A DNA stretch of 64,000 bases, taken from NCBI RefSeq assembly GCF_031348265.1, contig NZ_CP133771.1:2914001-2978000 (forward strand), in the 5' to 3' direction. Shown one piece after another: positions 1 through 10,063 of the stretch. The notes beneath the pieces are model-generated. The model worked only from the letters and a program-made list of their open reading frames with translations. It ran no database searches and was not told the DNA's origin. Position numbers and translations under genes: made by a program. The DNA is from Streptomyces collinus. GTDB lineage: Bacteria > Actinomycetota > Actinomycetes > Streptomycetales > Streptomycetaceae. Within the stretch, counting starts at the first letter, position 1. Every line of letters begins with the position of its first letter.

Positions 1-467
1 CCCTTGCCGGGGGTGAGCGCGTTGCCGATGAGGATCAGCAGCGACGGGATCGGGCCCATGATCCGGGCCAGCGGCACCAGGACGTACGCCGAGACCGTCG
101 CGGTGTTCAGCGGGTGCTGGCGGCCGATGGTGCGCGGGGAGACCCCGACGGCGACGTACGACACGAGGACCATGACCGCGATGGCGACCAGGAGGGCCTC
201 GGTGGTGCCGTCGAACTCCTTCAGACAGCCGTACGTGATCAGCGCGGCGGCGGCCATCTCGCAGGCGACGCGGACCAGCAGCGCCACGTTCAGGTAGCGG
301 GTCGGGTCGGCGGCGACCTGGGAGAGCTTGGCGCTGCCCCGGCGGCCGGAGCGCACGGCCTCCTCGGCGCGGAAGCTGGAGACGCGCGCGAGGCCCGCCT
401 CCGCGCAGGCGGCGAGCCAGGCCACGACGACCAGGGCGATGGCGCCCAGGGCGAGTTGCGGACTCAT
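1..467 (-). CDS. CBS/CNNM-family membrane protein (HlyC/CorC-like), N-terminal part
   Basis: The start codon is at 465-467 and the frame stays open to the left edge, so only about 155 N-terminal residues are visible. They begin MSPQLALGAIALVVVAWLAA, a membrane helix, and include further hydrophobic segments typical of the CNNM/DUF21 transmembrane domain. In this family CBS domains and a small C-terminal domain follow, but they would lie outside the window. Members are implicated in divalent cation transport, although many are annotated as hemolysins. The gene lies 8 bp downstream of ybeY on the same strand, which is the usual actinobacterial order phoH-ybeY-corC(-era). The family assignment rests on this order and on the membrane topology. 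Confidence 0.8.
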   Translation of the reverse strand, partial: MSPQLALGAIALVVVAWLAACAEAGLARVSSFRAEEAVRSGRRGSAKLSQVAADPTRYLNVALLVRVACEMAAAALITYGCLKEFDGTTEALLVAIAVMVLVSYVAVGVSPRTIGRQHPLNTATVSAYVLVPLARIMGPIPSLLILIGNALTPGK

Positions 468-475
468 CGTCGGCG

Positions 476-973
476 TTACGAGACCGTCGGCGCCGGGGAC
501 GGGCCGGTCAGGCCCCGCTCCGCGCGCCAGCCGTCCACGATGGCCGCCTGGAGGCCGAACATCTCGGCCTTCTCGTCCGGTTCCTCGTGGTCGTAGCCCA
601 GCAGGTGCAGCACGCCGTGGACGGTGAGGAGCTGGAGCTCCTCGTCCATGGAGTGCTGCGTGTCCGCTTCCTTGCCCTGCTTCTGCGCGACCTCGGGGCA
701 CAGCACGATGTCGCCGAGCAGCCCCTGCGGCGGCTCGTCGTCGTCCTTGGACGGCGGGCGCAGCTCGTCCATCGGGAAGGACATGACGTCCGTCGGCCCC
801 GGGAGGTCCATCCACTGGATGTGGAGCTGCTCCATGGCGTCGGCGTCCACGACGATCACCGAGAGCTCGGAGAGCGGGTGGATGCGCATCCGAGCGAGCG
901 CATAGCGGGCGATGTCGAGGATCGCCTGCTCGTCGACCTCGGTGCCGGACTCGTTGTTGACGTCGATCGACAT
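476..973 (-). CDS. ybeY: Endoribonuclease YbeY, rRNA maturation factor
   Basis: This is a 165-residue protein of the UPF0054 family, the usual length. It carries the zinc-binding signature [11 protein letters not shown] near residues 120-130, where the three histidines bind the catalytic zinc. YbeY is a single-strand-specific RNase involved in 16S rRNA 3' maturation and ribosome quality control. It acts in the cytoplasm. The ATG at 973 lies 14 bp downstream of phoH, so the two are probably cotranscribed. The identification is firm from the motif and from the phoH neighbour. Confidence 0.96.
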   Translation of the reverse strand: MSIDVNNESGTEVDEQAILDIARYALARMRIHPLSELSVIVVDADAMEQLHIQWMDLPGPTDVMSFPMDELRPPSKDDDEPPQGLLGDIVLCPEVAQKQGKEADTQHSMDEELQLLTVHGVLHLLGYDHEEPDEKAEMFGLQAAIVDGWRAERGLTGPSPAPTVS

Positions 974-987
974 GGTGCTGTGTGTGT

Positions 988-2055
<1,068 letters not shown>

Positions 2056-2188
2056 GGGCCGGCGCTGAAGGCCTGCGGTTCCTCCTCGTCACGGCCGCGC
2101 AGCTGAGGGCGGCCTCGCGATTCCCAGGGTACGACGGGGGAGTGACAAGGCCGTAGGGGTTTTGGAGTCGGGGTTCCGGCCTTGCGCC

Positions 2189-3325
2189 TCACGCCGAGCG
2201 GCGGAAGCCGATCGTGGGGACGGCACGCCGCAGCGGCCAGGGTCTCACCAGTTCCTCCGACACCAGGTCGGCCAGGAAGCCGTACCTCTCCAGGGCCACC
2301 GCCGACTGGCCCTCGACCGACTGCACTTTCCGCCACCACGCGGCGATCTCCGACCACCCCGGCGCCGACAGCGACCCGCCGAACTCCTGCACCGACAGCG
2401 CCGCCGTCAGCCCGGCGAAGGCCAGCCGGTCCGCCAGCGGCCAGTCCGCCAGGGTCCCGGTCACGAACCCGGCGACGAACACGTCACCGGCCCCGGTCGG
2501 ATCGAGCGCCTCGACGGCGATGGCCGGGACCTCCGCCGTCTCCCCCGTGCGCCGGTCCACCGCGTAGGCCCCGTCCGCCCCGAGGGTGACCACCGCGAGC
2601 GGCACGTACTGGGTCAGGGCGTGCGCGGCGGCCCGGGGGCAGTCCGCGCCCGTGTACCGCATGGCCTCCTCCGCGTTCGGCAGGAACGCCTCGCAGTGCC
2701 GCAGGTCGGGCAGCCCCGCCAGGTCCCACGCCCCGGTGTCGTCCCAGCCGACGTCACCGAAGACCCGGGTGCCCTTGCCGGCGGCCTGGGCGATCCAGGG
2801 CGCGCTCACGCCGGGCGCGAGGGAGGCGACGGCGGCACGCGCGCGGGGCGGGCACTCGGGGGCCGGTTCCTCGGGGGGCGGCTCGTGGCCGTGCGAGACC
2901 ATCGTGCGCTCCCCCTCGTAGGCCATGGAGACGGTCACCGGGGAGTGCCAGCCGGGCACCGTGCGCGACGTGGAGAGGTCGATGCCCTCGCCGTGCTCCA
3001 GGGCGTCCCAGCAGTAGTCGCCGTAGTGGTCGTCGCCGAAGGCCGCCGCGAGGGACGTGCGCAGGCCGAGGCGGGCCAGTGCGGTCGCCATGTTGGCGAC
3101 GCCGCCGGGGCTCGACCCCATGCCGCGCGCCCAGGACTCCGTCCCGCGCACCGGGGCGGAGTCGAGACCGGTGAAGATGATGTCCAGGAAGACGGTGCCG
3201 GTGAGGTAGACGTCCCAGGGCGGATCGTCCGGTGTGCGCAGCGGGGCGAGGGGATCGACCTGGCTCTGGCGGTGCGATCCCTTTCCGGCCGGGCCCTTTC
3301 CGGCCGGGGCGGTGGACGCGGTCAC
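2189..3325 (-). CDS. PfkB-family carbohydrate kinase
   Basis: This 378-residue protein has the ribokinase/PfkB architecture. A glycine-rich N-terminal signature (SSPGGVANMATALARLG) sits near residues 71-87, and the C-terminal DPTGAGDVF at 275-283 contains the anion hole and catalytic base Asp281. It should phosphorylate a sugar or nucleoside hydroxyl with ATP. The substrate cannot be read from the sequence. The first 25 residues are low complexity (GKGPAGKGS). The GTG at 3325 is preceded by GGGAG at a spacing of 6. It follows the glucarate genes on the same strand but 151 bp away, so a role in that pathway is possible but unproven. Confidence 0.88.
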   Translation of the reverse strand: MTASTAPAGKGPAGKGSHRQSQVDPLAPLRTPDDPPWDVYLTGTVFLDIIFTGLDSAPVRGTESWARGMGSSPGGVANMATALARLGLRTSLAAAFGDDHYGDYCWDALEHGEGIDLSTSRTVPGWHSPVTVSMAYEGERTMVSHGHEPPPEEPAPECPPRARAAVASLAPGVSAPWIAQAAGKGTRVFGDVGWDDTGAWDLAGLPDLRHCEAFLPNAEEAMRYTGADCPRAAAHALTQYVPLAVVTLGADGAYAVDRRTGETAEVPAIAVEALDPTGAGDVFVAGFVTGTLADWPLADRLAFAGLTAALSVQEFGGSLSAPGWSEIAAWWRKVQSVEGQSAVALERYGFLADLVSEELVRPWPLRRAVPTIGFRRSA

Positions 3326-3452
3326 TGTGCGCTCCCTGACGTGGTGCGGATCAGGCCAGTCTGCACCACATCACCGACAACGTGACGCCGATCACGCCGG
3401 ACCCACCCGTCCCGTCGGCTCGCGCCGGCCCTCGCGTGCCCTCGCCCCGGGC

Positions 3453-3480
3453 GGGAGCGGGCCTACGGGAGCGGGCCTAC
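3453..3480. repeat. 14-bp tandem duplication of the gudD 3' end
   Basis: The 14-mer GGGAGCGGGCCTAC occurs twice in direct succession, at 3453-3466 and 3467-3480. The second copy contains the gudD stop codon (complement of cta, 3477-3479). It is one of three cases in this window where the tail of a gene is repeated immediately downstream. Confidence 0.8.
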
Positions 3481-4766
3481 CAGCGGGGCATCGCGGGGGT
3501 CACCCACGCGGGGTCGGCGATCCGCATCGCCGCCGCGTCGTCACGGTCGCGCAGGGTGCCGTCGTCGTCCAGCCACCGCCGGTGCAGCACCGCCAGCCGT
3601 TCGCGGTCGAGTTCCACGCCGAGGCCGGGCGCGTCGGACACGGCGACCTTGCCGCCCTCGAAGGTGAGCCGCTCGGTGAGGACGTCCTCGGACTGCCAGG
3701 GGTAGTGGGAGTCGCAGGCGTGGTGGAGGTCCGGGACGGTGGCGGCCACGTGGGTCATCGCGGCGAGCGAGATGCCGAGGTGGGTGTTGGAGTGCATCGA
3801 CACGCCGACGCCGAAGGTGCGGCAGACGGCGGCGAGCTGCTGGGTGTTGCGCAGTCCGCCCCAGTAGTGGTGGTCGGACAGCACGACCTGGACGGCGCCC
3901 TTCGTGAACGCCTCCTGGATCTCGGCGAAGGTCGTCACGCACATGTTGGTGGCGAGCGGCACCCCGGTCCGTGCGGCGACCTCGGCCATGGCGGGCGTGC
4001 CGAGCGCCGGGTCCTCCAGGTACTCCAGGACGTCCCCGAGTTCCCGGGCCACCTCCACGGACGTCTCCACGGACCAGGCGCCGTTCGGATCGAGCCGCAG
4101 CGGGTGCCCCGGGAAGGCCTCGGCGAGTGCCCGTACGGCCGCGATCTCCTGGTCGGGCGGGAAGACGCCGCCCTTGAGCTTGAAGGAGGTGAAGCCGTAC
4201 CGCTCCGTGAAGCGGCGGGCCTGTTCCACGACGCCCGCCGGGTCGACGGCGGCGCCCCAGTCGTCCTTCTCGGCCGGCACGCCCTCGGGGTGGTGGGCCC
4301 ACTTGTAGAACAGGTAGGCGCTGTACTCGACGGCGTCGCGGACCTTCCCGCCGAGCAGTGTGTGCACGGGCAGTCCGAGCGCCTTGCCGAGGGCGTCGAG
4401 GCAGGCGACCTCGAAGCCGGAGACGACGGACAGCCGCAGTTTGTCGGCTGTCTGGACGCCGCGCAGCCCGCCGACGTCGACGGCGTTCTCGACGCGGGAC
4501 GCGTCCACCGCGACCTGGTCGGCGACCGTGAACAGGCCGTTCAGATCGCTGACCTGGCGCCCTTTCAGCCGCTCGGCGAAGGGCCGGGCCAGTTCCAGGT
4601 ACTTGGCGTCTCCGTAGGTCTCCCCCACGCCGGTGATCCCGTCGGCGGTGACGACCTCGACGATCAGCCGGGGCGTGTACGGCTGGTGCACGCCCTGGGT
4701 GTTCAGCAGCGGCGGGTCCGCGACCAGGATCGGTGTGAGCGTCACGTCGGTGATGGTGAGGTTCAC
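3477..4766 (-). CDS. gudD: D-glucarate dehydratase (enolase superfamily)
   Basis: The 429-residue protein matches the glucarate dehydratase branch of the enolase superfamily. The visible active-site set is the KxK motif (Lys196, Lys198), metal ligands Asp226 (RLDPNGAW), Glu251 (EDP) and Asn274 (TNMC), and the Asp298 (LSDHHYWGG)/His325 (MHSNTHLGIS) dyad. It dehydrates D-glucarate to 5-dehydro-4-deoxy-D-glucarate, which the upstream gene's product then uses. The GTG start overlaps the kdgD stop as GTGA, which indicates translational coupling. Its 3' end is duplicated (3453-3480). A galactarate-specific relative is an alternative, but the MHSNTHLGIS motif favours glucarate. Confidence 0.92.
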   Translation of the reverse strand: MNLTITDVTLTPILVADPPLLNTQGVHQPYTPRLIVEVVTADGITGVGETYGDAKYLELARPFAERLKGRQVSDLNGLFTVADQVAVDASRVENAVDVGGLRGVQTADKLRLSVVSGFEVACLDALGKALGLPVHTLLGGKVRDAVEYSAYLFYKWAHHPEGVPAEKDDWGAAVDPAGVVEQARRFTERYGFTSFKLKGGVFPPDQEIAAVRALAEAFPGHPLRLDPNGAWSVETSVEVARELGDVLEYLEDPALGTPAMAEVAARTGVPLATNMCVTTFAEIQEAFTKGAVQVVLSDHHYWGGLRNTQQLAAVCRTFGVGVSMHSNTHLGISLAAMTHVAATVPDLHHACDSHYPWQSEDVLTERLTFEGGKVAVSDAPGLGVELDRERLAVLHRRWLDDDGTLRDRDDAAAMRIADPAWVTPAMPRW

Positions 4767-5713
4767 AGGGAGGCTCCCACGAGGTCGAGTCCGGCGGTGA
4801 GGAGGGCGGTGAGGGCGGCCAGGTCGGCGGGTGAGGGGTCGGTGAGCGGGGCGCGGACGGGGCCCACCCGGTGGCCGCGGAGCCGGGCCGCGGCCTTCAC
4901 CAGCGACACGGCGTATCCGGGGACGCGGTCGCGCAGTTCGACGAGCGGGACGTAGAACGCGCGCAGCAGCTTGTCGACGGTGCCGTGGTCGCCGTCGCGC
5001 AGGGCGGCGAAGAAGGCTCCGGCGATCTCGGGGGCGAAGGCGTGGACGGCGGAGGAGTAGGCGGGGACGCCGACGGTGGCGTAGGCGCGGGCCTGGATCT
5101 CGGCGGTGGACGCCCCGTTGAAGAACAGGAAGTCCTCGGGCGCGGCCAGGGTGAGGCGCTGGAGCCGGTCGAGGTCGCTGTGGCCGTCCTTGAGGCCGAT
5201 GACGTTCGGCAGGGCGGCGATGCGGCGGAGCGAGCCGGCGGTGAAGGCGACCTGGCCGCGCTGGTAGGCGATCAGGGGCAGTGGGGTGCGGGCGGCGATC
5301 TGCTCCAGCTGGGCGACCAGGCCGTCCTGCGGGGCGGCGACGAGGTAGTGCGGCAGCACGAGCAGCGCGTCGGCTCCGGCGTCCTCGGCGATGCGCGCGA
5401 ACCGGACGGCCTGGGCCCAGCCGTAGCCGGTGCCCGCGACGACGGGGACGCGGCCCGCCGCCTCCTCGACGGTGATGGTGACGACCTGCCGGTACTCGTC
5501 CTCGTCGAGTGAGAAGAACTCGCCGGTGCCGCAGGCCGGGAACACGGCGCCGGGGGCTGCGGCGAGCCGCTCGGCGACGTAGGCGCGGAAGCCGTCCGGG
5601 TCGAGGGTGCCGTCGTCGCGGAAGGCGGTCAGCGGGAACGACAGCACGCCGACCGTCATCCCCGCCCGCAGCCGCTGCGCGACCGCCACCGGTCCGGCGC
5701 TCACGGTCGTCAT
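4763..5713 (-). CDS. kdgD: 5-dehydro-4-deoxyglucarate dehydratase
   Basis: A 316-residue class I aldolase-fold protein of the DapA/NAL superfamily. The Schiff-base lysine is Lys175 in VIGLKDGHSD and the conserved tyrosine is Tyr150 in IAYQR. The motif FPACGTGEFFSL is typical of the KdgD subgroup. The enzyme decarboxylates and dehydrates 5-dehydro-4-deoxyglucarate to 2-oxoglutarate semialdehyde. It is the first gene of a kdgD-gudD operon read leftwards, with a palindromic operator 15-41 bp upstream of its start and the IclR gene divergent. The semialdehyde dehydrogenase that would complete the pathway is not in this window. Confidence 0.92.
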   Translation of the reverse strand: MTTVSAGPVAVAQRLRAGMTVGVLSFPLTAFRDDGTLDPDGFRAYVAERLAAAPGAVFPACGTGEFFSLDEDEYRQVVTITVEEAAGRVPVVAGTGYGWAQAVRFARIAEDAGADALLVLPHYLVAAPQDGLVAQLEQIAARTPLPLIAYQRGQVAFTAGSLRRIAALPNVIGLKDGHSDLDRLQRLTLAAPEDFLFFNGASTAEIQARAYATVGVPAYSSAVHAFAPEIAGAFFAALRDGDHGTVDKLLRAFYVPLVELRDRVPGYAVSLVKAAARLRGHRVGPVRAPLTDPSPADLAALTALLTAGLDLVGASL

Positions 5714-5727
5714 CTCCCAGTCATCTC

Positions 5728-5754
5728 CTCATGTAGATGTCATCTACGTATGAG
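5728..5754. promoter_or_regulatory. Probable IclR operator between kdgD and the regulator gene
   Basis: The sequence CTCAT-GTAGATG-T-CATCTAC-gt-ATGAG forms a nearly perfect palindrome. The inner 7-bp arms are exact (5733-5739 and 5741-5747), and the outer 5-bp arms (5728-5732, 5750-5754) are displaced by 2 nt. It lies midway between the divergent kdgD and iclR starts, where an IclR-type repressor would control both. Its assignment to that regulator is an inference from position. Confidence 0.75.
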
Positions 5755-5812
5755 AATGAGGGTTGTGTATGCGAACGTCAACCGCCCGGGGCGCCCCGAT
5801 TACCATCGGTGC

Positions 5813-6595
5813 ATGTCAGACACAGGGGGCGTCCGTGAGGTGAAGTCCGCGGCGCGCACGGTCGAGCTGCTGGAACTCCTCGCCGCGCGCGGCGACCGCC
5901 CGGCCCGACTCCAGGAGCTGGCCGACGAACTCGGCGTCCCGCGCAGCTCGATGTACGCCCTGCTGCAGACCCTGATCTCGCGCGGCTGGGTCCGCACGGA
6001 CGTCACCGGCTCCCTGTACGGCATCGGCATCCACGCCCTGCTCACCGGCACGAGCTACCTCGACTCCGACCCGCGGGTCCGGGCCGTGCGCCCCTACCTC
6101 GACGAGGCGTCCGAAGCGCTCGGCGAGACCATTCACATGGGCCGGCTGGACGGCCGGGACGTGGCGTATCTGGCGACCCGGGAGTCGCACGAGTACCTGC
6201 GCACGATCAGCCGGGTGGGGCGGCGGCTGCCCGCGCACGCCGGGGCGCTGGGCAAGGCCCTGCTGGCGGAACGCCCGGACGGGGAGCTGCCCGAGGGGCC
6301 GTACGAGGCGCTGACCCCGAACTCGCACACGAGCAGGGAGTCCCTGGCGGCCGACCTCGCCCGGATCCGGTCCCGCGGCTGGTCCGTGGACCGCGAGGAG
6401 GGGGTGACCGGCATCGTCGGCTTCGGGTTCGCGCTGCGCTACGACGCCCCGGCGCAGGACGCGATCAGCTGCTCGGTGCCGGTCGCCCGGCTCACACCCG
6501 CGCACGAGGAGCGGATCATCGCGGTGATGCGGGAGATCCGGATCAAGGCCGAGGCGACCGTTCCGTCGGGGTCCGGATCGGTGCACTGGCGTTAG
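5813..6595 (+). CDS. IclR-family transcriptional regulator
   Basis: From the ATG at 5813 the protein has 260 residues. The N-terminal winged helix-turn-helix (LQELADELGVPRSSMYALLQ) is followed by an IclR effector-binding domain containing HMGRLDGRDVAYL and GRRLPAHAGALGKALLA. An earlier in-frame start at 5750 would overlap the operator and adds no recognisable sequence, so 5813 is preferred. Its divergent position points to glucarate or a pathway intermediate as effector and kdgD-gudD as target. Repressor versus activator cannot be decided from sequence. Confidence 0.9.
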   Translation: MSDTGGVREVKSAARTVELLELLAARGDRPARLQELADELGVPRSSMYALLQTLISRGWVRTDVTGSLYGIGIHALLTGTSYLDSDPRVRAVRPYLDEASEALGETIHMGRLDGRDVAYLATRESHEYLRTISRVGRRLPAHAGALGKALLAERPDGELPEGPYEALTPNSHTSRESLAADLARIRSRGWSVDREEGVTGIVGFGFALRYDAPAQDAISCSVPVARLTPAHEERIIAVMREIRIKAEATVPSGSGSVHWR

Positions 6596-6797
6596 CCAAA
6601 ACGCCGCCGACGCCTGACGAAAGGCGCTCGTTTACCCGGGCTTCACCACCCCAAACGCAACGTGCTCCAGATCACACCCCCCGGGCTCCCGTGGGCGACT
6701 ACGTGCTTGATACAAATTGCTCGCGCGTTCCTGTCCGTCGACGGTCGTCGCCCAACCCCCCTTTCCCCCGCTCCTTTCGCATGCCCTGGGAACGCCC

Positions 6798-8111
6798 GTG
6801 TTCGCCCCCCGCACCACTCCCTGGCCCCTCGTCGCCCTTTTCACGGCCGGGTACCTCGCTCCGTATCTGCTGCCCACCACCGTCGGCAGGCTCGACTCGG
6901 ACCTTCCGCTCTCCGCCACCCAGGCCGGCGCAGTCGGCAGTGCCCTGCTGCTGAGTTCGGCCGCCGCCGGATTCGTCCTGGCCTCCCGGGTCGAACGGAT
7001 CGGAGCCCGCGCCCTCGCCCGGCTCGGGCTCGCCCTGGCCCTGCTCGGCTACGGCGGTGCCGCCCTGACCACCGCCGTCCCCGCGGTCATCGCCGGCGCG
7101 ATCCTCGGCGGGTTCGGCTCCGGCACGGCCACCACCGTCGCCGCCACGCTCATCGCCGCTCAGCGCGACCCGCACCGGGCCTCCACTGCCGGACTGCTCA
7201 CCGTCTCCGCCCTCGCGGGCGCCGTGTATCTGACCGTGCCGCACCTCGGCCCGGGGCACGGTCTGCCCCTGGCCGCGATCGCCCTCACGGCCCTGGCCGT
7301 CTGGCCGCTCACCGGCCGGCTCCCCGTCGGCACGCCCGTCGCGCCCGCCCGGCACGACAAGGCCCGGCTGCCGCACGCCCGTTCAGGCCTGCTGCTGGCC
7401 GCCGCCATGGTGTGCTGGTCGCTCGCCCAGAACTCCCTGTGGGGCGTGAGCGGCCGGATCGGCCTGGAGCAGGTGCACCTGGGCGAGGCCACCGTCGGCG
7501 TGGTCTTCGCCCTCGGCCTCGGCGCCGGGCTGGCGGGGGTCCTCGCGGCGGGCGCCCTCGGGGCCCGTCTCGGCCGCGCGCTGCCCATCGGCGGCGGCAC
7601 GGTCCTCATCGCCGCCTGCATCGTGCTCAGCGCCTCCGCGACCGACCTGGGGAGCTTCGCGGCCGGCGAGATCGCCTGGAACACGCTCTACCCGGTGGTG
7701 CTGTCGTACCTCATCGGGCTCGCGGCCTCGCTCGACCCGCGCGGCCGCTGGGCGGTGCTGGTCGGCTCGGCGTCCTCGCTGGGCACCGCCGCCGGGCCGC
7801 TGACCGGCAGCGTGCTGTCGGCGCAGGCCGGGTTCCCGGTCATGGGCGCGGTCCTCGGCGCCGGGCTGCTGGTGATCGCCCTGCCGATGACCGCCGTCGC
7901 CCTGCACACCGGCGGACGCCCGCTGCTGCCCGGTGCGATCCGCCGCCGCGGCGGTCACCCGGCCGCCCTGGTCGCCGCCGCCACGGGCACGCCCAGCGGC
8001 GCGATCCCCGAGATCGGCGCCCCGGAGCAGCCGGTGGTGGAGATCCCGGTCGAGACCCCGGCCGTCCCCGCCCAGCGCGCCTACGACAAGGCGGGGTCGG
8101 AGGTCTTCTGA
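6798..8111 (+). CDS. Major facilitator superfamily transporter
   Basis: A hydrophobic protein of about 437 residues with roughly twelve predicted membrane segments and an MFS-like internal layout (GAVGSALLLSSAAAGFVLAS, GGFGSGTATTVAATL, and a second half starting near ARSGLLLAAAMVCWSL). The start is uncertain. The GTG at 6798 (VFAPRTTPW) begins just before the first helix, while a TTG at 6717 would add 27 residues not typical of the family. The C-terminal 50 residues are a cytoplasmic tail. The substrate is unknown; proximity to the glucarate genes could mean sugar-acid transport, but an intervening gap and separate start give little support. It is convergent with the deaminase gene. Confidence 0.8.
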   Translation: MFAPRTTPWPLVALFTAGYLAPYLLPTTVGRLDSDLPLSATQAGAVGSALLLSSAAAGFVLASRVERIGARALARLGLALALLGYGGAALTTAVPAVIAGAILGGFGSGTATTVAATLIAAQRDPHRASTAGLLTVSALAGAVYLTVPHLGPGHGLPLAAIALTALAVWPLTGRLPVGTPVAPARHDKARLPHARSGLLLAAAMVCWSLAQNSLWGVSGRIGLEQVHLGEATVGVVFALGLGAGLAGVLAAGALGARLGRALPIGGGTVLIAACIVLSASATDLGSFAAGEIAWNTLYPVVLSYLIGLAASLDPRGRWAVLVGSASSLGTAAGPLTGSVLSAQAGFPVMGAVLGAGLLVIALPMTAVALHTGGRPLLPGAIRRRGGHPAALVAAATGTPSGAIPEIGAPEQPVVEIPVETPAVPAQRAYDKAGSEVF

Positions 8112-8138
8112 CCCACCCGGAGCCCACCGATCCCGGAG

Positions 8139-9155
8139 CTACCCGAAGGTATAGGCCTCCACCTCGGCGAGATACCGCGCCCGCAGCTCCTCGTCGTCCT
8201 CCAGGAAGGAGGCGAGGAAGGAGTTGCGGGCCAGCTCGCGCAGCCGCTCCTCGGTGAGGCCGAGAGTGGCGCGCACGGCGTCGAAGTTGTCGCCGGCGTA
8301 GCCGCCGAAGTAGGCCGGGTCGTCGGAGTTGACCGTGCACATCAGGCCGGCGTCCAGCATGGCGGGCAGGGGGTGGTCGGCGAGGGTGTCGACCGTGCGC
8401 AGCCGGACGTTGGACAGCGGGCACAGCGTCAGCGGCACCCGGTCGCGCACCAGCCGCTCCACCAGCGCCGGGTCCTCCACGCAGCGCAGCCCGTGGTCGA
8501 CACGTTCGACGCCGAGGACGTCCAGCGCCTCGGTGATGTACTCCGGCGGGCCCTCCTCACCGGCGTGGGCGACCCGCCGCAGTCCGAGGGCGCCGGCGGC
8601 CTCGTAGACCTCGCGGAACTTCACCGGCGGGTGCCCGACCTCGGCGGAGTCGAGGCCGACGCCGGTGATCCGGTCCAGGTAGGGCTTGGCGGCGTCCAGC
8701 GTGGACAGGGCCGACTCGGCGGACTCGTCGCGCAGGAAGCACAGGATCAGCCGGGTCGAGACGCCGTGGTTCGCCTCGCTGCTCCCCAGCGCGCGCCACA
8801 GCCCCTCGACGACCGTGCCGATGTCCAGCCCGCGGCTGGTGTGGGCCTGCGGGTCGAAGAAGATCTCCGCGTGCCGCACGCCCTGCGCGGCGGCCCGGGC
8901 GAGGTAGGCGTTCGCCAGGTCCTCGAAGTCGCGCTCGGTGCGCAGGACGGCCATGAGCTCGTAGTACAGGTTCAGGAAGGACTGCAGGTCCTCGAACCGG
9001 TAGGCCTCGCGCAGCTCGTCCGTGTCGGCGTACGGCAGCGTGACACCGTTGCGCGCGGCGAGCTCGAAAGCGAGTTCCGGTTCCAGGGTGCCTTCGATGT
9101 GAAGGTGCAGTTCGGCTTTGGGGAGGGACATCAATTCATCGTACGGCCGTTTCAC
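8139..9155 (-). CDS. Adenine/adenosine deaminase family amidohydrolase
   Basis: The 338-residue protein is a metal-dependent deaminase. The zinc-binding HxH is at His17 and His19 (ELHLHIEG), and [27 protein letters not shown] and [13 protein letters not shown] carry the other ligands and catalytic residues. The [11 protein letters not shown] and [10 protein letters not shown] signatures resemble bacterial adenine deaminases of the adenosine-deaminase fold more than classical adenosine deaminases. Adenine, adenosine or aminofutalosine are all possible substrates. The GTG start overlaps the rnz stop as GTGA, so translation is probably coupled. Confidence 0.87.
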   Translation of the reverse strand: MKRPYDELMSLPKAELHLHIEGTLEPELAFELAARNGVTLPYADTDELREAYRFEDLQSFLNLYYELMAVLRTERDFEDLANAYLARAAAQGVRHAEIFFDPQAHTSRGLDIGTVVEGLWRALGSSEANHGVSTRLILCFLRDESAESALSTLDAAKPYLDRITGVGLDSAEVGHPPVKFREVYEAAGALGLRRVAHAGEEGPPEYITEALDVLGVERVDHGLRCVEDPALVERLVRDRVPLTLCPLSNVRLRTVDTLADHPLPAMLDAGLMCTVNSDDPAYFGGYAGDNFDAVRATLGLTEERLRELARNSFLASFLEDDEELRARYLAEVEAYTFG

Positions 9156-10057
9156 CGACGCTTCGGAACCGGCACCCTCAGTAGGTCATGGGCCACGGTC
9201 AGCTCACCCTCGTACCCGGCGGCCCGGGCCTGGCGCTCGAATTCGTCCGGGTCGGTGTAGCGCTGGCTGAAGTGGGTCAGCACGAGGTGCCGCACGCCGG
9301 CGTCCCGGGCCACCCTGGCTGCCTGACCGGCTGTCAGATGCCCGTGTTCGACGGCGAGTTCCTCGTCCTCGTCGAGGAACGTCGACTCGATGACGAGCAT
9401 GTCGCAGCCCTCGGCGAGCGCGTACACGCCGTCACACAGCCGGGTGTCCATGACGAACGCGAAGCGCTGCCCGCGCCGCGTCTCGCTGACGTCGTCGAGT
9501 GAGACCCCGCCGAGTTCTCCCTCGCGCTGGATCCGGCCGACGTCCGGACCCTTGATGCCGTGCGCGGCGAGCCGCTCGGGCAGCATCCGGCGGCCGTCGG
9601 GCTCGACGATCCGGTAGCCGTAGGACTCCACCGGGTGCGACAGCTTGCGGGCCTGAAGCGTGTAGCCGCCCGTGCGGGCCAGCGGCCCGTCGGTGGCGAC
9701 CGGGGCCTCGGTGATGCCGACGGTCTCGCGGTAGGCGGTGGCGTACCGGAGCCGGTCGAAGAAGCGCTGCCCGGAGCGGGGGTAGTGGGCGGTGATCTCG
9801 TGCGGGACCCGGTCGAGGTTGATGCGCTGGATGACACCGGCGAGGCCGAGGGAGTGATCGCCGTGGAAGTGCGTGACGCAGATCCGGTTCAGGTCGTGCG
9901 CGGCGACCCCGGCACGCAGCATCTGGCGCTGCGTGCCCTCGCCGGGGTCGAACAGGATGCCCTCGCCGTCCCAGCGCAGCAGGTAGCCGTTGTGGTTGCG
10001 GTGCCGGGTCGGGACCTGGCTGGCGGTGCCGAGGACCACGAGTTCACGTACGGACAA
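9152..10057 (-). CDS. rnz: Ribonuclease Z (tRNA 3' processing)
   Basis: A 301-residue metallo-beta-lactamase-fold nuclease. The N-terminus [20 protein letters not shown] and the metal-binding motif [11 protein letters not shown] near residue 62 are characteristic of RNase Z/ElaC. It cuts tRNA precursors after the discriminator base, which suits genomes whose tRNA genes lack an encoded CCA, as the two tRNA genes in this window do. It lies 6 bp after the HIT gene and overlaps the deaminase gene, so HIT-rnz-deaminase is a probable operon. Confidence 0.93.
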   Translation of the reverse strand: MSVRELVVLGTASQVPTRHRNHNGYLLRWDGEGILFDPGEGTQRQMLRAGVAAHDLNRICVTHFHGDHSLGLAGVIQRINLDRVPHEITAHYPRSGQRFFDRLRYATAYRETVGITEAPVATDGPLARTGGYTLQARKLSHPVESYGYRIVEPDGRRMLPERLAAHGIKGPDVGRIQREGELGGVSLDDVSETRRGQRFAFVMDTRLCDGVYALAEGCDMLVIESTFLDEDEELAVEHGHLTAGQAARVARDAGVRHLVLTHFSQRYTDPDEFERQARAAGYEGELTVAHDLLRVPVPKRR

Positions 10058-10063
10058 GGCGGA

